The notes: generated by a model not told the origin, from the sequence alone. DNA of 64,000 nucleotides from an uncultured Bacteroides sp. (GCA_944320295.1 CALUGY010000031.1:1-64000), one strand, 5' to 3'; positions 34,477 through 43,501 are shown, counted from the stretch's first letter. A program made the numbers and translations.

Positions 34477-35546
34477 CACATCAATCCTCCCACATTGGTA
34501 TTACTTGCTTTTTCGATTACACGCACCCGCTCGCCATCCCGAAGGACATGCACACCGGCCCGCACAATGCGCTCTTTACCCATCAGTCCTTCAATGACCA
34601 CCGCGTGTCCCTCACCATCCGTACCATCCAGTACAACTGGCCGTTTGGACACAGTAGAATCCTGCCCGAATACCCATACGCAGGGCTTCCGGCTTTCCGT
34701 ATCGCAGAAAAGGGCAGTTAACGGCACAGCCACTTTGGTTGTTGTCGTCGTGTCTTTCGAGACAATTCCTACTTCCACATTCATTCTTGCCGTCAGTCGT
34801 TCATCGGGTAATCCCTCATTAAGGGTAAGGTGCAATTGGTAAAACTGGTTACCGTCGGCCTTTGGAGTAAAGCTCAGCAGTTTCAGGGGAAACTTTTCGT
34901 CCATGCCTGCTACCTTGCAATAATAACGGGTAAAGCGCTCGCGCTGCCTGTATTCCTGGACCGGGATATCGGTCTTTACTTCCATGTGGGATACATCCAG
35001 TAGTGTAAAGAGTGCCGTACCGGTATTCACCATCTCAGCCGGTGAGAAGTTCACGCTCTGCACATAACCGTTTGTTGGCGCATACAGTTTGGTGTAGTCC
35101 AATTTGTTTTGGTTTACTTGTAGCTGCACTCCCAACTGTTTCATTCCGACAACAGCTTTCTCATAATCATTGGCCGAAACGCTCTTTTGTTTGAAAAGCT
35201 GCGTTGTCCGCTCCACCTCGTCTTTCAGCTGGTCATACTGAATCTGCAAAGCTTCCACGCCTAGCCGGTAATCCGTGTCGTCCAGCTCGGCAAGCAGTTC
35301 TCCTTGCCGGACGTAATCACCTTCCTGTTTATATATCTTCTCAATCTGCCCCGCCGTTTTGAATCCAAGGCTAATGCTGTGCGCTTCGTGAATGATTCCT
35401 GGATAAAGGGTGGTATGAACGGATTCAAGTACAATGGGGCAGGTCAATATGACACTTCGTTTTTCCGAATCCTCTTGTAAAGGATGGCTACAGGCACAAA
35501 ATATCCCGACGGAAATACCCCACCAGCTGATAAAATTTTTCATCAT
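34476..35546 (-). CDS. Efflux periplasmic adaptor (membrane fusion protein)
   Basis: A 356-residue lipoprotein-like adaptor. The N-terminus MKNFISWWGISVGIFCAC has a lipobox-like Cys. The biotinyl-lipoyl part (GFKTAGQIEKIYKQEGDYV, about 55), a short hairpin of heptads (about 90-135) and beta-barrel and membrane-proximal domains follow. It couples the RND pump to the TolC channel. Two adjacent ATG codons (35546, 35543) are possible starts; the frame is open far upstream but without protein-like sequence. It is the first gene of the operon, divergent from an AraC regulator. Confidence 0.88.
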   Translation of the reverse strand: MMKNFISWWGISVGIFCACSHPLQEDSEKRSVILTCPIVLESVHTTLYPGIIHEAHSISLGFKTAGQIEKIYKQEGDYVRQGELLAELDDTDYRLGVEALQIQYDQLKDEVERTTQLFKQKSVSANDYEKAVVGMKQLGVQLQVNQNKLDYTKLYAPTNGYVQSVNFSPAEMVNTGTALFTLLDVSHMEVKTDIPVQEYRQRERFTRYYCKVAGMDEKFPLKLLSFTPKADGNQFYQLHLTLNEGLPDERLTARMNVEVGIVSKDTTTTTKVAVPLTALFCDTESRKPCVWVFGQDSTVSKRPVVLDGTDGEGHAVVIEGLMGKERIVRAGVHVLRDGERVRVIEKASNTNVGGLM

Positions 35547-35614
35547 TTTTCCTTCTTGTATAGTTGTTATTCTTTTCCTGCTGCAAAGTTCCTGATTTGT
35601 TAGAGGCTTGTATC

Positions 35615-35625
35615 TCCTAATAGGA
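35615..35625. promoter_or_regulatory. Palindrome in the efflux/AraC divergent gap
   Basis: TCCTAATAGGA is an 11-bp odd palindrome lying midway between the adaptor start and the AraC gene. Its position makes it a candidate regulator site, but a single short palindrome is weak evidence. Confidence 0.3.
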
Positions 35626-35654
35626 TAGGAAATTGTTCGAAAGGATGATAAAAG

Positions 35655-35685
35655 TTGATATGTTCGGCCGGAATAGCTAATTTTG
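35655..35685 (+). promoter_or_regulatory. Promoter of the AraC-family gene
   Basis: TTG at 35655-35657, 20 bp spacer, and TAATTTTG at 35678-35685 match the Bacteroides consensus. The box lies about 20 bp before the start codon. Confidence 0.65.
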
Positions 35686-35705
35686 TTGATGTAAAAGTTG
35701 ACTAT

Positions 35706-36620
35706 ATGTGTATGAAACAAGCATATTGGAATTTGGATTTGATACACCTATCTGCTGAAAACTCTGCAGTTCATTTGAACAGGGAGTTTATTTTGATAGA
35801 TAATCTGGATATGGCAGCAGAAGAAGCCTCTGCGGATTGGGAATTTGTCAATCATCCGGTCAAGCTCTCTTTTGTCATTGTCATATTTTGTGTAACTGGC
35901 CGGATGCGGATTCAATTGAACTTACAAAGCTTCGAACTCGTTGCTAATGATATTCTAATTGTTCAAGAAGGAGCTATCGGTGAATATCATGGCATGGACA
36001 ATGATACGCGGATTGCGGTGATAGCTTTTGCACCAGAAAACTTCCAGACGATTTCCCAACTGGAAGCTAATATGTCCTTGCAACGTCAGCTATATGTTTC
36101 CCCTCTTTGTCACTTGACGAGTGAGGCGATGGAAGAATCCCTGACGATTTATCGCCTGATGAAAGCAAAAGTAGGAGAGACCGGCAATCCTTTTCGCAAG
36201 GGGGCTTTGCTTGGATATGTTCAAGCCCTTACATACAATGGCTGTCACTACTTGCTCTCCCTTGACTCCGACACAGGGAAAGCAAAAGAAAGAAGTAGTA
36301 GCAGGCAGCAGGAACTCTATACACGGTTTATTGAAGAAGTTCGGCGTAGTCACAAGAAAGAACGTAGTATTTCTTATTATGCAAGTGTGCTCTGCGTAAC
36401 ACCTAAATATCTGTCGCAAGTTATTCATAAAGCAAGCGGTCGTTTTGCAGGTGCATGGATTGCCGATTATGTGATACTCGAAGCAAAAGCTTTGCTTAAA
36501 AGCCGTAAATATACCGTACAACAGATCGCCGACATGCTGAACTTTGCTAATCAGTCTTTTTTTGGAAAATATTTCAAGGATAAGGTCGGATATTCACCTT
36601 CTGATTATCAAAATAGCTGA
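35706..36620 (+). CDS. AraC-family transcriptional regulator
   Basis: A 304-residue regulator. The N-terminal half (about 1-170) is a cupin-like sensing domain (VIFCVTGRMRIQLNLQSFEL). The C-terminal half carries the two HTH motifs of AraC/XylS proteins; the second reads TVQQIADMLNFANQSFFGKY and is followed by the conserved GYSPSDYQ. Starts at 35706 or 35712 are both possible. Divergence from the RND operon suggests it controls that pump. Confidence 0.85.
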   Translation: MCMKQAYWNLDLIHLSAENSAVHLNREFILIDNLDMAAEEASADWEFVNHPVKLSFVIVIFCVTGRMRIQLNLQSFELVANDILIVQEGAIGEYHGMDNDTRIAVIAFAPENFQTISQLEANMSLQRQLYVSPLCHLTSEAMEESLTIYRLMKAKVGETGNPFRKGALLGYVQALTYNGCHYLLSLDSDTGKAKERSSSRQQELYTRFIEEVRRSHKKERSISYYASVLCVTPKYLSQVIHKASGRFAGAWIADYVILEAKALLKSRKYTVQQIADMLNFANQSFFGKYFKDKVGYSPSDYQNS

Positions 36621-36721
36621 AAGCCGACTTTACAGGTATTATCGTGGAGGGGACATTCGCTAACCAGTCAATGTTTTTTCATGTATTAGACTCATCGCTT
36701 CTGGGGAACCAATATAACGAC

Positions 36722-36753
36722 AAAAGCCCCGCCGATTTCTCGACAGGGCTTTT
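36722..36753 (-). terminator. Terminator after tRNA-Cys
   Basis: On the minus strand AAAAGCCC and GGGCTTTT pair around a 16-base loop with a T tail, about 10 bp after the tRNA 3' end. Confidence 0.7.
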
Positions 36754-36763
36754 TATTGATTTG

Positions 36764-36838
36764 TGGAGGTACCTGGCGGATTCGAACCGCCGTACGCGGT
36801 TTTGCAGACCGCTGACTAAGCCACTCATCCAAGGTACC
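36764..36838 (-). tRNA. tRNA-Cys (anticodon GCA)
   Basis: Acceptor stem GGTACCT/AGGTACC, discriminator T and an encoded CCA end; anticodon stem GCGGT/ACCGC around the loop CTGCAAA (anticodon GCA); T-arm GGCGG/CCGCC with TTCGAAT loop. 75 nt including CCA. A promoter and a terminator flank it. Confidence 0.95.
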
Positions 36839-36871
36839 CTTTGTTGTAATACTTGTTTTTTATTGCGGATG

Positions 36872-36901
36872 CAAAGGTAGTATATTTTTTTTAAACGGCA
36901 A
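36872..36901 (-). promoter_or_regulatory. Promoter of tRNA-Cys
   Basis: On the minus strand TACCTTTG (36879-36872) is the -7 box, with TTG (36901-36899) 19 bp upstream. The same -7 sequence and spacing are used by tRNA-Ser in this window. Confidence 0.7.
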
Positions 36902-37114
36902 CTATTTGCAATGATTTTTCTTGTCCGTATAAGTTTTCCTATACTTCCAGTCATTGGATGTCTGATTGGAAGGCTTTATCTTGCAGCAGTTTGCGCAACC
37001 GTGGCAGGCACTTTTGCCGTTTTTCCTTTTCAGTAGGAAATAGATGGAACGGCCTATCTTGAGGCAGCATAACAATAATATGAAGGCTACAACCCATTCT
37101 TGCCAGTTGTTCAT
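36902..37114 (-). CDS. FeoB-associated Cys-rich membrane peptide
   Basis: A 70-residue peptide with one membrane segment (WVVAFILLLCCLKIGRSIYF) followed by a basic stretch and the cysteine cluster CHGCANCC. Small cysteine-rich proteins of this type accompany feoB in many Bacteroidetes and Firmicutes and may bind iron or act in FeoB assembly. The start ATG overlaps the feoAB stop (ATGA at 37111-37114), which fixes the start and shows translational coupling. Confidence 0.85.
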   Translation of the reverse strand: MNNWQEWVVAFILLLCCLKIGRSIYFLLKRKNGKSACHGCANCCKIKPSNQTSNDWKYRKTYTDKKNHCK

Positions 37115-39579
37115 ATGAATAGTCCTCCTATTTGATAGATAAGGAACGCCATGACCCATGCCAGCAAGGTACTGTAACCGGCAGAGAATAATGCCCACTT
37201 CCAACTTCCGGTTTCTCCTTTTATAGCTGCCAATGTAGCAATACATGGGAAATAGATCAAGATGAAGACCATGTAGGCATAAGCTACAAGAGGAGTGATA
37301 GGTATCCTTTCTCCCAGATTGTTTATATCCGTTTCAGAATCATGGGCATAGAGGACTCCTAACGAGCTTACAACTAACTCTTTTGCCCCCACTCCAGAAA
37401 GAATTCCTATACCAAGTTTCCAATCAAATCCTAATGGTTCAATAACAGGTTCTATGGCTTTACCGATGTGGCCTATGTAAGAGTTTTCTTGCTGTTCGGA
37501 TGTCGTTTGATATTCTTGGTGGTTGGGATAATAACCTAAAAACCATATTATGATGGAAGCTATCATGATGATACCTCCCATTTTGCGTAGGTATTGTACA
37601 CCTTTTTCCCATGTATGCCGGAATATGGCCTTGGATGTTGGTAGACGATACGGAGGAAGCTCCATGACAAAGGGGGTGTCATCTCCTTTGATCAGGAACT
37701 TGCAGAACAGCCTGGCCATAAGAATCGCCAGTATAATGCCTATTGCATAGATAGACAATAAGACCAGGCTTGCATGTTCTGGAAAGAAAGCTCCTGTCAA
37801 TAACAGATAGATAGGCAATCGGGCGCTACAGGACATCAGAGGGTTGATTAGCATTGTTACGAGGCGGCTTTTATGGTTTTCTATGGTACGTGATGCCATA
37901 ATTGCGGGAACATTGCAGCCAAATCCCATGATTAAAGGAATAAAAGACTTACCATGCAGCCCCATTTTATGCATAATCTTATCCATTATAAAGGCTGCCC
38001 GGGCCATATAGCCGGAATCTTCCATTAGCGAAATGAAGAAGTATAAGATAAGAATATTCGGCAGGAAAACGATGACACCACCAACTCCTCCAACGATACC
38101 ATCTATCAATAAATCTTTTAAGGGACCGTCTGCCATGTTTATTCTTATGAAGTTTCCAATCCATGAGACTAGCCATTCAATTCCTTGCATTGGATAGTCT
38201 CCTACGGCAAAGGTTACTTCGAACATCAAGTACATGAACAGGAAAAATATGGGGTATCCCCATATCCGATGTGTCACGAACGAATCTATTATGCTTGTTG
38301 TTTTGGATTGTTCCTTGTGGTTGTCGGTAAATGTTTCTTGTAAAGCCCCGGCAATGAATCCGTATTTCGCGTCTGTGATTGATTGCTCGCTTTCTTCTCC
38401 CAGGACTTTGCGGAGGCGTGCTTCTTCTTTCTCACGTATCGACAGAATTTCTTCCCCGTTGGGCAAGGCGGATATTATTTTTTCCAGATCCTTGTCATTT
38501 TCCAATAGCTTTATGGCCAGGAAACGGGTGGAATATTTGTAACGGATGTTTTCGTTGACGCTGATGGCCTTTTTTATTTCCTCAATGCTCCGTTCCAGTT
38601 CCGGGCCGTGATTGATGTGTATGTGGCGGAAGAACTTGCGTGGATGCTCGTCTTCTGCATGGCTGCCAAATTCATGGTCGGACACGTAGTTCCTGTGCCA
38701 GTCTTGTAGTTCCTTCAATGTTTCCGGGCTTATCTCCCCGTTTTTGTTCAGGAAGTCTCCACCTTCATAGATGCTGATGATTATGTGAAACAACTGCTCG
38801 ACTCCCTTTCCTGTACGGCAGACCGTCGGTACCATGGGGATGCCAAATAGCTGGCTTAGCTTGAGATAATCCAAGGTATTACCACTCGCTTGTAACTCGT
38901 CGTACATATTCAGGGCAAGCACCATTCTCACGTTCATGTCGATGAGTTGGGTTGTAAGGTATAGATTACGCTCTAAATTGGCAGCATCTACTACATTTAT
39001 AATAATATCCGGTGTCTTGTCAATGATATGGTGGCGTACATATAATTCTTCAGGAGAGTAAGCCGAAAGCGAATATGTACCAGGCAGGTCTACGATACAG
39101 AAGTGATATCCCTGGAAGTCGAAATGTCCTTCTTTGGCATCTACTGTGACTCCGCTATAGTTGCCGACATGTTCATGGGCCCCTGAAGCGATATTGAATA
39201 GTGATGTCTTACCACAATTGGGATTGCCTACTAATGCGACATTGATAGTACGTCGCTTGCCAAGAGCCAATTGTTTTAAGGTGTTTTCATTTAAAGGGAC
39301 ATCTTCATGCAAACTTTCGTAATGGTTGGGATAAGGATTGATATCTTTGGCTTCTTGCTCGCTGATGACTTCTATCATGCTGGCTTCCTGTCGCCGTAGA
39401 GAGATTTCATATCCCATTACTTTATACTTGATGGGATCTTTCAATGGGGCGTTGAGCAATACTTCAATGGACTTTCCTTTGACAAACCCCATTTCTACTA
39501 TACGCTTACGGAAGCCACCATGTCCTAATACCTTTATGATTACTCCTTTTTCTCCTGTCTTCAATTCGGACAAACGCAT
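37111..39579 (-). CDS. feoB: Fused FeoA-FeoB ferrous iron transporter
   Basis: An 822-residue inner-membrane protein that imports Fe(II). Residues 1-75 are an SH3-like FeoA domain (MRLSELKTGEKGVI), fused to FeoB. The G domain has G1 GNPNCGKTS (about 119), G3 DLPGTYSLS and the later NMYDEL as G4-like segment. The membrane part contains two Gate motifs, including NVPAIMASRTIENH. The start at 39579 was preferred over an upstream start that would add eight residues. A strong promoter precedes it. The FeoA-FeoB fusion is common in Bacteroides and Porphyromonas. Confidence 0.95.
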   Translation of the reverse strand: MRLSELKTGEKGVIIKVLGHGGFRKRIVEMGFVKGKSIEVLLNAPLKDPIKYKVMGYEISLRRQEASMIEVISEQEAKDINPYPNHYESLHEDVPLNENTLKQLALGKRRTINVALVGNPNCGKTSLFNIASGAHEHVGNYSGVTVDAKEGHFDFQGYHFCIVDLPGTYSLSAYSPEELYVRHHIIDKTPDIIINVVDAANLERNLYLTTQLIDMNVRMVLALNMYDELQASGNTLDYLKLSQLFGIPMVPTVCRTGKGVEQLFHIIISIYEGGDFLNKNGEISPETLKELQDWHRNYVSDHEFGSHAEDEHPRKFFRHIHINHGPELERSIEEIKKAISVNENIRYKYSTRFLAIKLLENDKDLEKIISALPNGEEILSIREKEEARLRKVLGEESEQSITDAKYGFIAGALQETFTDNHKEQSKTTSIIDSFVTHRIWGYPIFFLFMYLMFEVTFAVGDYPMQGIEWLVSWIGNFIRINMADGPLKDLLIDGIVGGVGGVIVFLPNILILYFFISLMEDSGYMARAAFIMDKIMHKMGLHGKSFIPLIMGFGCNVPAIMASRTIENHKSRLVTMLINPLMSCSARLPIYLLLTGAFFPEHASLVLLSIYAIGIILAILMARLFCKFLIKGDDTPFVMELPPYRLPTSKAIFRHTWEKGVQYLRKMGGIIMIASIIIWFLGYYPNHQEYQTTSEQQENSYIGHIGKAIEPVIEPLGFDWKLGIGILSGVGAKELVVSSLGVLYAHDSETDINNLGERIPITPLVAYAYMVFILIYFPCIATLAAIKGETGSWKWALFSAGYSTLLAWVMAFLIYQIGGLFI

Positions 39580-39600
39580 ACTTCTTTCTTTTATTTGCCG

Positions 39601-39632
39601 CAAAGATAAGTGATATGTACATTTGCTACAAA
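39601..39632 (-). promoter_or_regulatory. Promoter of feoAB
   Basis: On the minus strand TTTG (39632-39629), 20 bp spacer, TATCTTTG (39608-39601): an exact Bacteroides sigma consensus 22 bp before the start codon. No Fur box was recognised by eye. The rest of the gap to 39816 holds one palindrome, TAGAATCACATGATTCTA (39721-39738), similar to the cores of array J. Confidence 0.75.
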
Positions 39633-39816
39633 TAATTTAGAATGTTTTTAAATAGCGGATGTCTTTGGTATGATCATCTCACTCCCTTGTATCTTATTTC
39701 ATCAATATATGAGATTTGTATAGAATCACATGATTCTATCCCACGGATGAAGGCGGATGTGATGATGACAACATCAGGCAGACTTGTAATCAGCCAGGCT
39801 GTACCTTCCCCTTATT

Positions 39817-40578
39817 TTAGTAGAGTGAGTTCCTTGCTGTTTCTACAAAAAGTTTGGTCAGCTTCTCGATGACTGGGGTTATGTAGCGTTGTCCTTTGTC
39901 CGCAGAGGCTTTCCGAGGGTCGCCCACGCCGCTGTCGACAGTAGCTTTGTCCCAATGGCGGGGGGCCCAGCCTACTTTCTCGTTTAGTGACGGGATGGCA
40001 AAGGGCTTGGCATCGCCCGGACCTGCTTCGCTGAGATTTACCAATTCGGGGTGGTAGTGCATCATGACGGATGTTTCCGACTCGCCGGCATGGTCATCCA
40101 CAGGTGCTTCGAAATAGCCTTTCAGGGGCACGATGCTGAACCAATCGGCCGCGATGATGAGGAAATCAGGATAGATGAAAGCCAAATCGCGTATCATCCC
40201 TTTGAAGTTATTACCCCCGTGCCCGCTCAGGATGATGAGCTTGCGTGTGCCCTGTGCGTAGAGTGATGCCACGATGTCTTCCAAGATGGCTTGCTGCGTG
40301 GAGTAGCGCGTGTGGATACAGAAGGGCAGTTCCCGTTGGCCCGGGTTATGGGCTCCAAAGCCCACAGGGGGCATTACCATGCAGCGCACGCCGTGTTCGC
40401 ATAGGGCCTTCCGTGCGGCGTCGACGGCGATGTCGTGGGGGATGAGGCAGTCTGTCAAGTAGGGTAAGTGCAGGTTATGTGGCTCTGTCGCCCCCCAAGG
40501 CAGTATGACCACATCATATTTCAGTCCTTTCACTTTGCCGTAGCAGGAGATGCTTAAGTCTATTTCTCTTTGTTCCAT
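39817..40578 (-). CDS. Creatininase-family amidohydrolase
   Basis: A 253-residue metal-dependent hydrolase. Metal ligands are visible in LPWGATEPHNLHLP (about 27-40) and DDHAGESETS (about 160-169), with the glycine-rich SGHGGNNFK (about 117). The family includes creatininase, MftE and riboflavin-pathway FAPy deformylase, so the substrate cannot be read from sequence. It follows the HAD-hotdog gene on the same strand with 27 bp between them, which suggests cotranscription. Confidence 0.85.
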   Translation of the reverse strand: MEQREIDLSISCYGKVKGLKYDVVILPWGATEPHNLHLPYLTDCLIPHDIAVDAARKALCEHGVRCMVMPPVGFGAHNPGQRELPFCIHTRYSTQQAILEDIVASLYAQGTRKLIILSGHGGNNFKGMIRDLAFIYPDFLIIAADWFSIVPLKGYFEAPVDDHAGESETSVMMHYHPELVNLSEAGPGDAKPFAIPSLNEKVGWAPRHWDKATVDSGVGDPRKASADKGQRYITPVIEKLTKLFVETARNSLY

Positions 40579-40605
40579 GATGGTTCGTCTTTGATGGATA
40601 TGGTG

Positions 40606-41838
40606 TTAACGTTTCTTCATGATGCTGTTTACCACGCGTATGGAGGAGACCAACTTATTGGTGGAAGTGAAGACGTCTACGTTCCATACATGGGATGAGC
40701 GCCCTTTGTGGACGATAGTGGCTATGGCACGTACCGTGTCTCCCTCATGGGCCGATGAGATGTGATTACCGCTCACTTGCATGCCCACTACCATGTCGTC
40801 GGGCTGACAGGTTATCATGGAGCCGAGCCCGGCCACGGTTTCGGCCAGGGCAAGTGTGGCTCCTCCATGCAGTATGCCAAAGGGTTGGCGTGTCCGTCTA
40901 TCTACCGGCATGGTGGCCTCCACGCGTGTCTCTGACGCATAGGTATATTGTATGCCCAAGTTGCCCATGAGGGCGTGGCGTGCCTGTTCGTTCAGCAGCT
41001 CGAGTGGAATCTTGGACGGATGGACTTCTGCCAGTATCATTTTCTCGACGGCTACGGCCACCCCGTCTTCTTCGTTGGAGAGGGTGACGTAGTCAGCACA
41101 GGCCTTTACGGAATCCTGGGCATGGCCCATCGCGACTCCCATGCCGGCTAGTTGCAGCATATCCACGTCGCAAACGCCATCGCCTATGGCCATGACTTCA
41201 TCACGCGTCATGCCTGATTGCTCCAGTATTGCGCCCAGAGTGTTGGCTTTGCTCACCCCGTAGGGCACTATCTCCAGGAAGTATGGCTCCGAACGAAATA
41301 CCCCAAGCACTCCGTCCAGGCGTTTCTTCCAATGATTCTCCAGGCCTGTGAGGGCCTCTTCATCGTCGCTTACGAGCATGCACTTGCAGGGGGGGAAGTC
41401 GATGGCGGTGGAGAACTCCTCTTCTTTCAGGAGCTTGAGCCCGTTGAGGCGTGCTTCTTGCACGATATGGGGCTGGTCTGTGTGGTCGGCAATAAGGGTA
41501 TCGTCGTGGTAGGTGAAGAGGGGGAAGCCGTTTTTCCTGGCTTTCTTCTCTATGTAAGGCAGCATTTCGGGGTTGATGCGCCGCTCGAAGAGGATGGCGC
41601 CGTCAGAGGCCCGGATGACCTGGCATCCGTTGTAAGACACGATCAGTCCGCCATAATTTCCCAATTCAAGCTGCTTTGCCACGGGCATCAGGCCGTAGGT
41701 GGGGCGGCCGGAGGCCAGCACGATTCTTACCCCCATCTGCTGGACTTTGAGCAAGGAGGCCAGGGTGCGTCGGGTTATTGTCCCTTCATTGTTCAGCAAG
41801 GTTCCGTCTACGTCGAGAACCAACATCTTGTACTTCAT
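40606..41838 (-). CDS. Fused Cof-type HAD phosphatase and hotdog thioesterase
   Basis: A 410-residue two-domain protein. Residues 1-275 are a Cof/YidA-type HAD hydrolase: DVDGTLLNNEG (motif I, about 8), SYNGCQVI cap region and GDGVCDVDML (motif IV, about 221). Residues 285-410 are a PaaI/4HBT hotdog domain with HGGATLALAET (about 339), whose Glu is the likely catalytic residue. Such fusions are annotated in Bacteroides. One possible role is DHNA-CoA thioesterase in menaquinone synthesis, but this is a guess. Start chosen at MKYKMLVLDVDG. Confidence 0.85.
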   Translation of the reverse strand: MKYKMLVLDVDGTLLNNEGTITRRTLASLLKVQQMGVRIVLASGRPTYGLMPVAKQLELGNYGGLIVSYNGCQVIRASDGAILFERRINPEMLPYIEKKARKNGFPLFTYHDDTLIADHTDQPHIVQEARLNGLKLLKEEEFSTAIDFPPCKCMLVSDDEEALTGLENHWKKRLDGVLGVFRSEPYFLEIVPYGVSKANTLGAILEQSGMTRDEVMAIGDGVCDVDMLQLAGMGVAMGHAQDSVKACADYVTLSNEEDGVAVAVEKMILAEVHPSKIPLELLNEQARHALMGNLGIQYTYASETRVEATMPVDRRTRQPFGILHGGATLALAETVAGLGSMITCQPDDMVVGMQVSGNHISSAHEGDTVRAIATIVHKGRSSHVWNVDVFTSTNKLVSSIRVVNSIMKKR

Positions 41839-41862
41839 GGCTATTCTCGTTTGGTTTGCAGA

Positions 41863-41893
41863 CAAAGTTACGCATTGGGCGGGAATTTGGCAA
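41863..41893 (-). promoter_or_regulatory. Promoter of the HAD-hotdog gene
   Basis: On the minus strand TTG (41893-41891), 20 bp spacer, TAACTTTG (41870-41863), about 25 bp before the start codon. Confidence 0.65.
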
Positions 41894-41992
41894 CGAAATG
41901 GGGGATTTTAATATATGCTTCTTACTGTCCGGCGAGGGGGGTGTCCGGCGGTGTCTTGCGGCATGCCTCTGGAGGGCTCCAGAGGGGTGCCT

Positions 41993-42036
41993 ATATAAGT
42001 CCGGAACTTATCCTAGATGAGTCCGGGACTTATCTA
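41993..42036. repeat. Array H: two palindromic units with 22-bp period
   Basis: Cores ATAAGTCCGGAACTTAT (centre 42003) and AGTCCGGGACT (centre 42025), 22 bp apart. A separate 20-bp palindrome CCTCTGGAGGGCTCCAGAGG lies at 41966-41985, out of register. The 335-bp gap 41839-42173 otherwise holds the promoter and a terminator. Confidence 0.7.
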
Positions 42037-42091
42037 TGATATGCCTTTTACTCTTCCCCGGAGGCTTCCGTGGAGAGAGATTCTGGGCATG

Positions 42092-42148
42092 GAAAAAAGG
42101 ACGGCCCGCCTGGCAGGATGGGGAGGATGTCCCCGTTGCCGGCGGGCC
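42092..42148 (-). terminator. Terminator after the C1 peptidase gene
   Basis: GGCCCGCC (42103-42110) pairs with GGCGGGCC (42141-42148); on the minus strand the stem is followed by GTCCTTTTTTCC. Confidence 0.75.
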
Positions 42149-42173
42149 ATCAGTCTGTGGGTCGGGCCGTCTG

Positions 42174-43361
42174 TCAAATGCCCAGTTTCTTGCGGATGTC
42201 CTTGGGCAGGGCGTCTTTGTGCACGAGGATGTTCATCGTCTTATAGGCCACGAAGGCTTTCGATGCGTACCAGATGCCTTTATACTTGCCGGCCTGTCCC
42301 CAAGAGTTCTTGACCATGAAGTATTCCTTGCCGTTCTGGTCTTTGGCTATGCCGTAGATTACCATGCCATGATCATCGGTGGTTTCCCAGTTGTCAAAGG
42401 CTTCCTGCCGCATTTCCTGCGTGACGGTGACCTCCGGAAGTGGGCGGGAAGTCAGTTCACGTCGCTTGTCGGCAGCCGTCAAGCCCGTCCATCGGGCCAT
42501 GTCGCTGCCGGTCAGTTCGGCCCCACGTTCGGCATCGGGCATCACAGCCAAGCCATCACGGGTGAAACCCTGTTCGCTCACATCGCTGCCCCAAGCGAAG
42601 GTGTAACCCTCACGCACGGCATGGTCCATCACTTCCATCAGCTCGTCAATGGGCAAGTTGTACGACAAGGCATTGCGCCAGTTGTCTTGTATCTCTATGG
42701 AGAATTGGGTATAGAAGGGGTGATGGGTATAGGATGTGAGTGACACATAATTGTCCGGATTGATGCCAAGGCTCTGGGCGAACGACTGCGGGGTGTATTC
42801 CTTGCCTTGGTAAGTAAACGTTTCGGGGCACTCGCCCAGATACGTGTCATAGATGCGCTCCAGGCCTTTGCGCCACACAGGCGTCAGCTTCCCCCATTGC
42901 CCTTTGCCGATGGCTTTGACATAGGCCTCGGCCACGGCATCCAGCTCATTGTGCACGGGCAGGCTGTCGCCGTACATGATGCCCGGCATGGCCTCTTGCG
43001 GTACCAGCCCATAATGCTTCATGCAATAGATGATGTCGGCAAAGCTACCGCCTGGGGAGAAGGATGCGTCGCCATGGTAACGGACGTAGTTCACGGCGCG
43101 ATCGGTCATGGTGTGGTGCACCACGTACATCTCGCTCAAATCATATTCGCCCTTACCCATGCGCAGTAGCTCGCTTTCCAGGAATCCCAATGCGGAGAAA
43201 CTCCAGCATGTGCTGGACCGGTTTTGGTTCTTGATGCTGGTGATGGGGTTCTCAACCACGGTAGTAAATTGGAAGCCTTCGGGCTTTTGCTCCTCTGCCT
43301 CCTGTGCCATGGCACACATGTTTGCCATGCCAATGGCAACCAATAGTAAATACTGCTTCAT
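42174..43361 (-). CDS. Secreted C1-family cysteine peptidase (aminopeptidase C-like)
   Basis: A 395-residue exported peptidase of the bleomycin-hydrolase/PepC (C1B) group. After a signal peptide (1-19, ending CAMA) come the oxyanion Gln and nucleophile Cys in IKNQNRSSTCWSFS (about 43-56), the catalytic His in TTDDHGMVIYG (about 330) and Asn in VKNSWGQ. It is shorter than intracellular PepC (about 445). Export suggests a role in peptide digestion in the periplasm or at the surface. A -7 box TATCTTTG lies on the minus strand at 43413-43406. Confidence 0.88.
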   Translation of the reverse strand: MKQYLLLVAIGMANMCAMAQEAEEQKPEGFQFTTVVENPITSIKNQNRSSTCWSFSALGFLESELLRMGKGEYDLSEMYVVHHTMTDRAVNYVRYHGDASFSPGGSFADIIYCMKHYGLVPQEAMPGIMYGDSLPVHNELDAVAEAYVKAIGKGQWGKLTPVWRKGLERIYDTYLGECPETFTYQGKEYTPQSFAQSLGINPDNYVSLTSYTHHPFYTQFSIEIQDNWRNALSYNLPIDELMEVMDHAVREGYTFAWGSDVSEQGFTRDGLAVMPDAERGAELTGSDMARWTGLTAADKRRELTSRPLPEVTVTQEMRQEAFDNWETTDDHGMVIYGIAKDQNGKEYFMVKNSWGQAGKYKGIWYASKAFVAYKTMNILVHKDALPKDIRKKLGI

Positions 43362-43405
43362 GTCCTTATATATTTATATGTATTAAGTTTGATTGATACA
43401 GCGGG

Positions 43406-43413
43406 CAAAGATA
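43406..43413 (-). promoter_or_regulatory. -7 box upstream of the C1 peptidase gene
   Basis: TATCTTTG on the minus strand, 45 bp before the start codon; no clear -33 element. Confidence 0.5.
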
Positions 43414-43501
43414 GGGAAATAAATGTGAAAAGCGCATACCGTGCCCTGTTTCTTGCCGAGAAAAAATACGCTGGCATGGCATGTGCCTTGCGGGAAATTC
43501 G

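Noticed and set aside
39721..39738. Single TAGAATCA..TGATTCTA palindrome as an array of the J family
   Set aside because: A lone unit with no neighbour in register; kept only as a note in the feoAB promoter entry.
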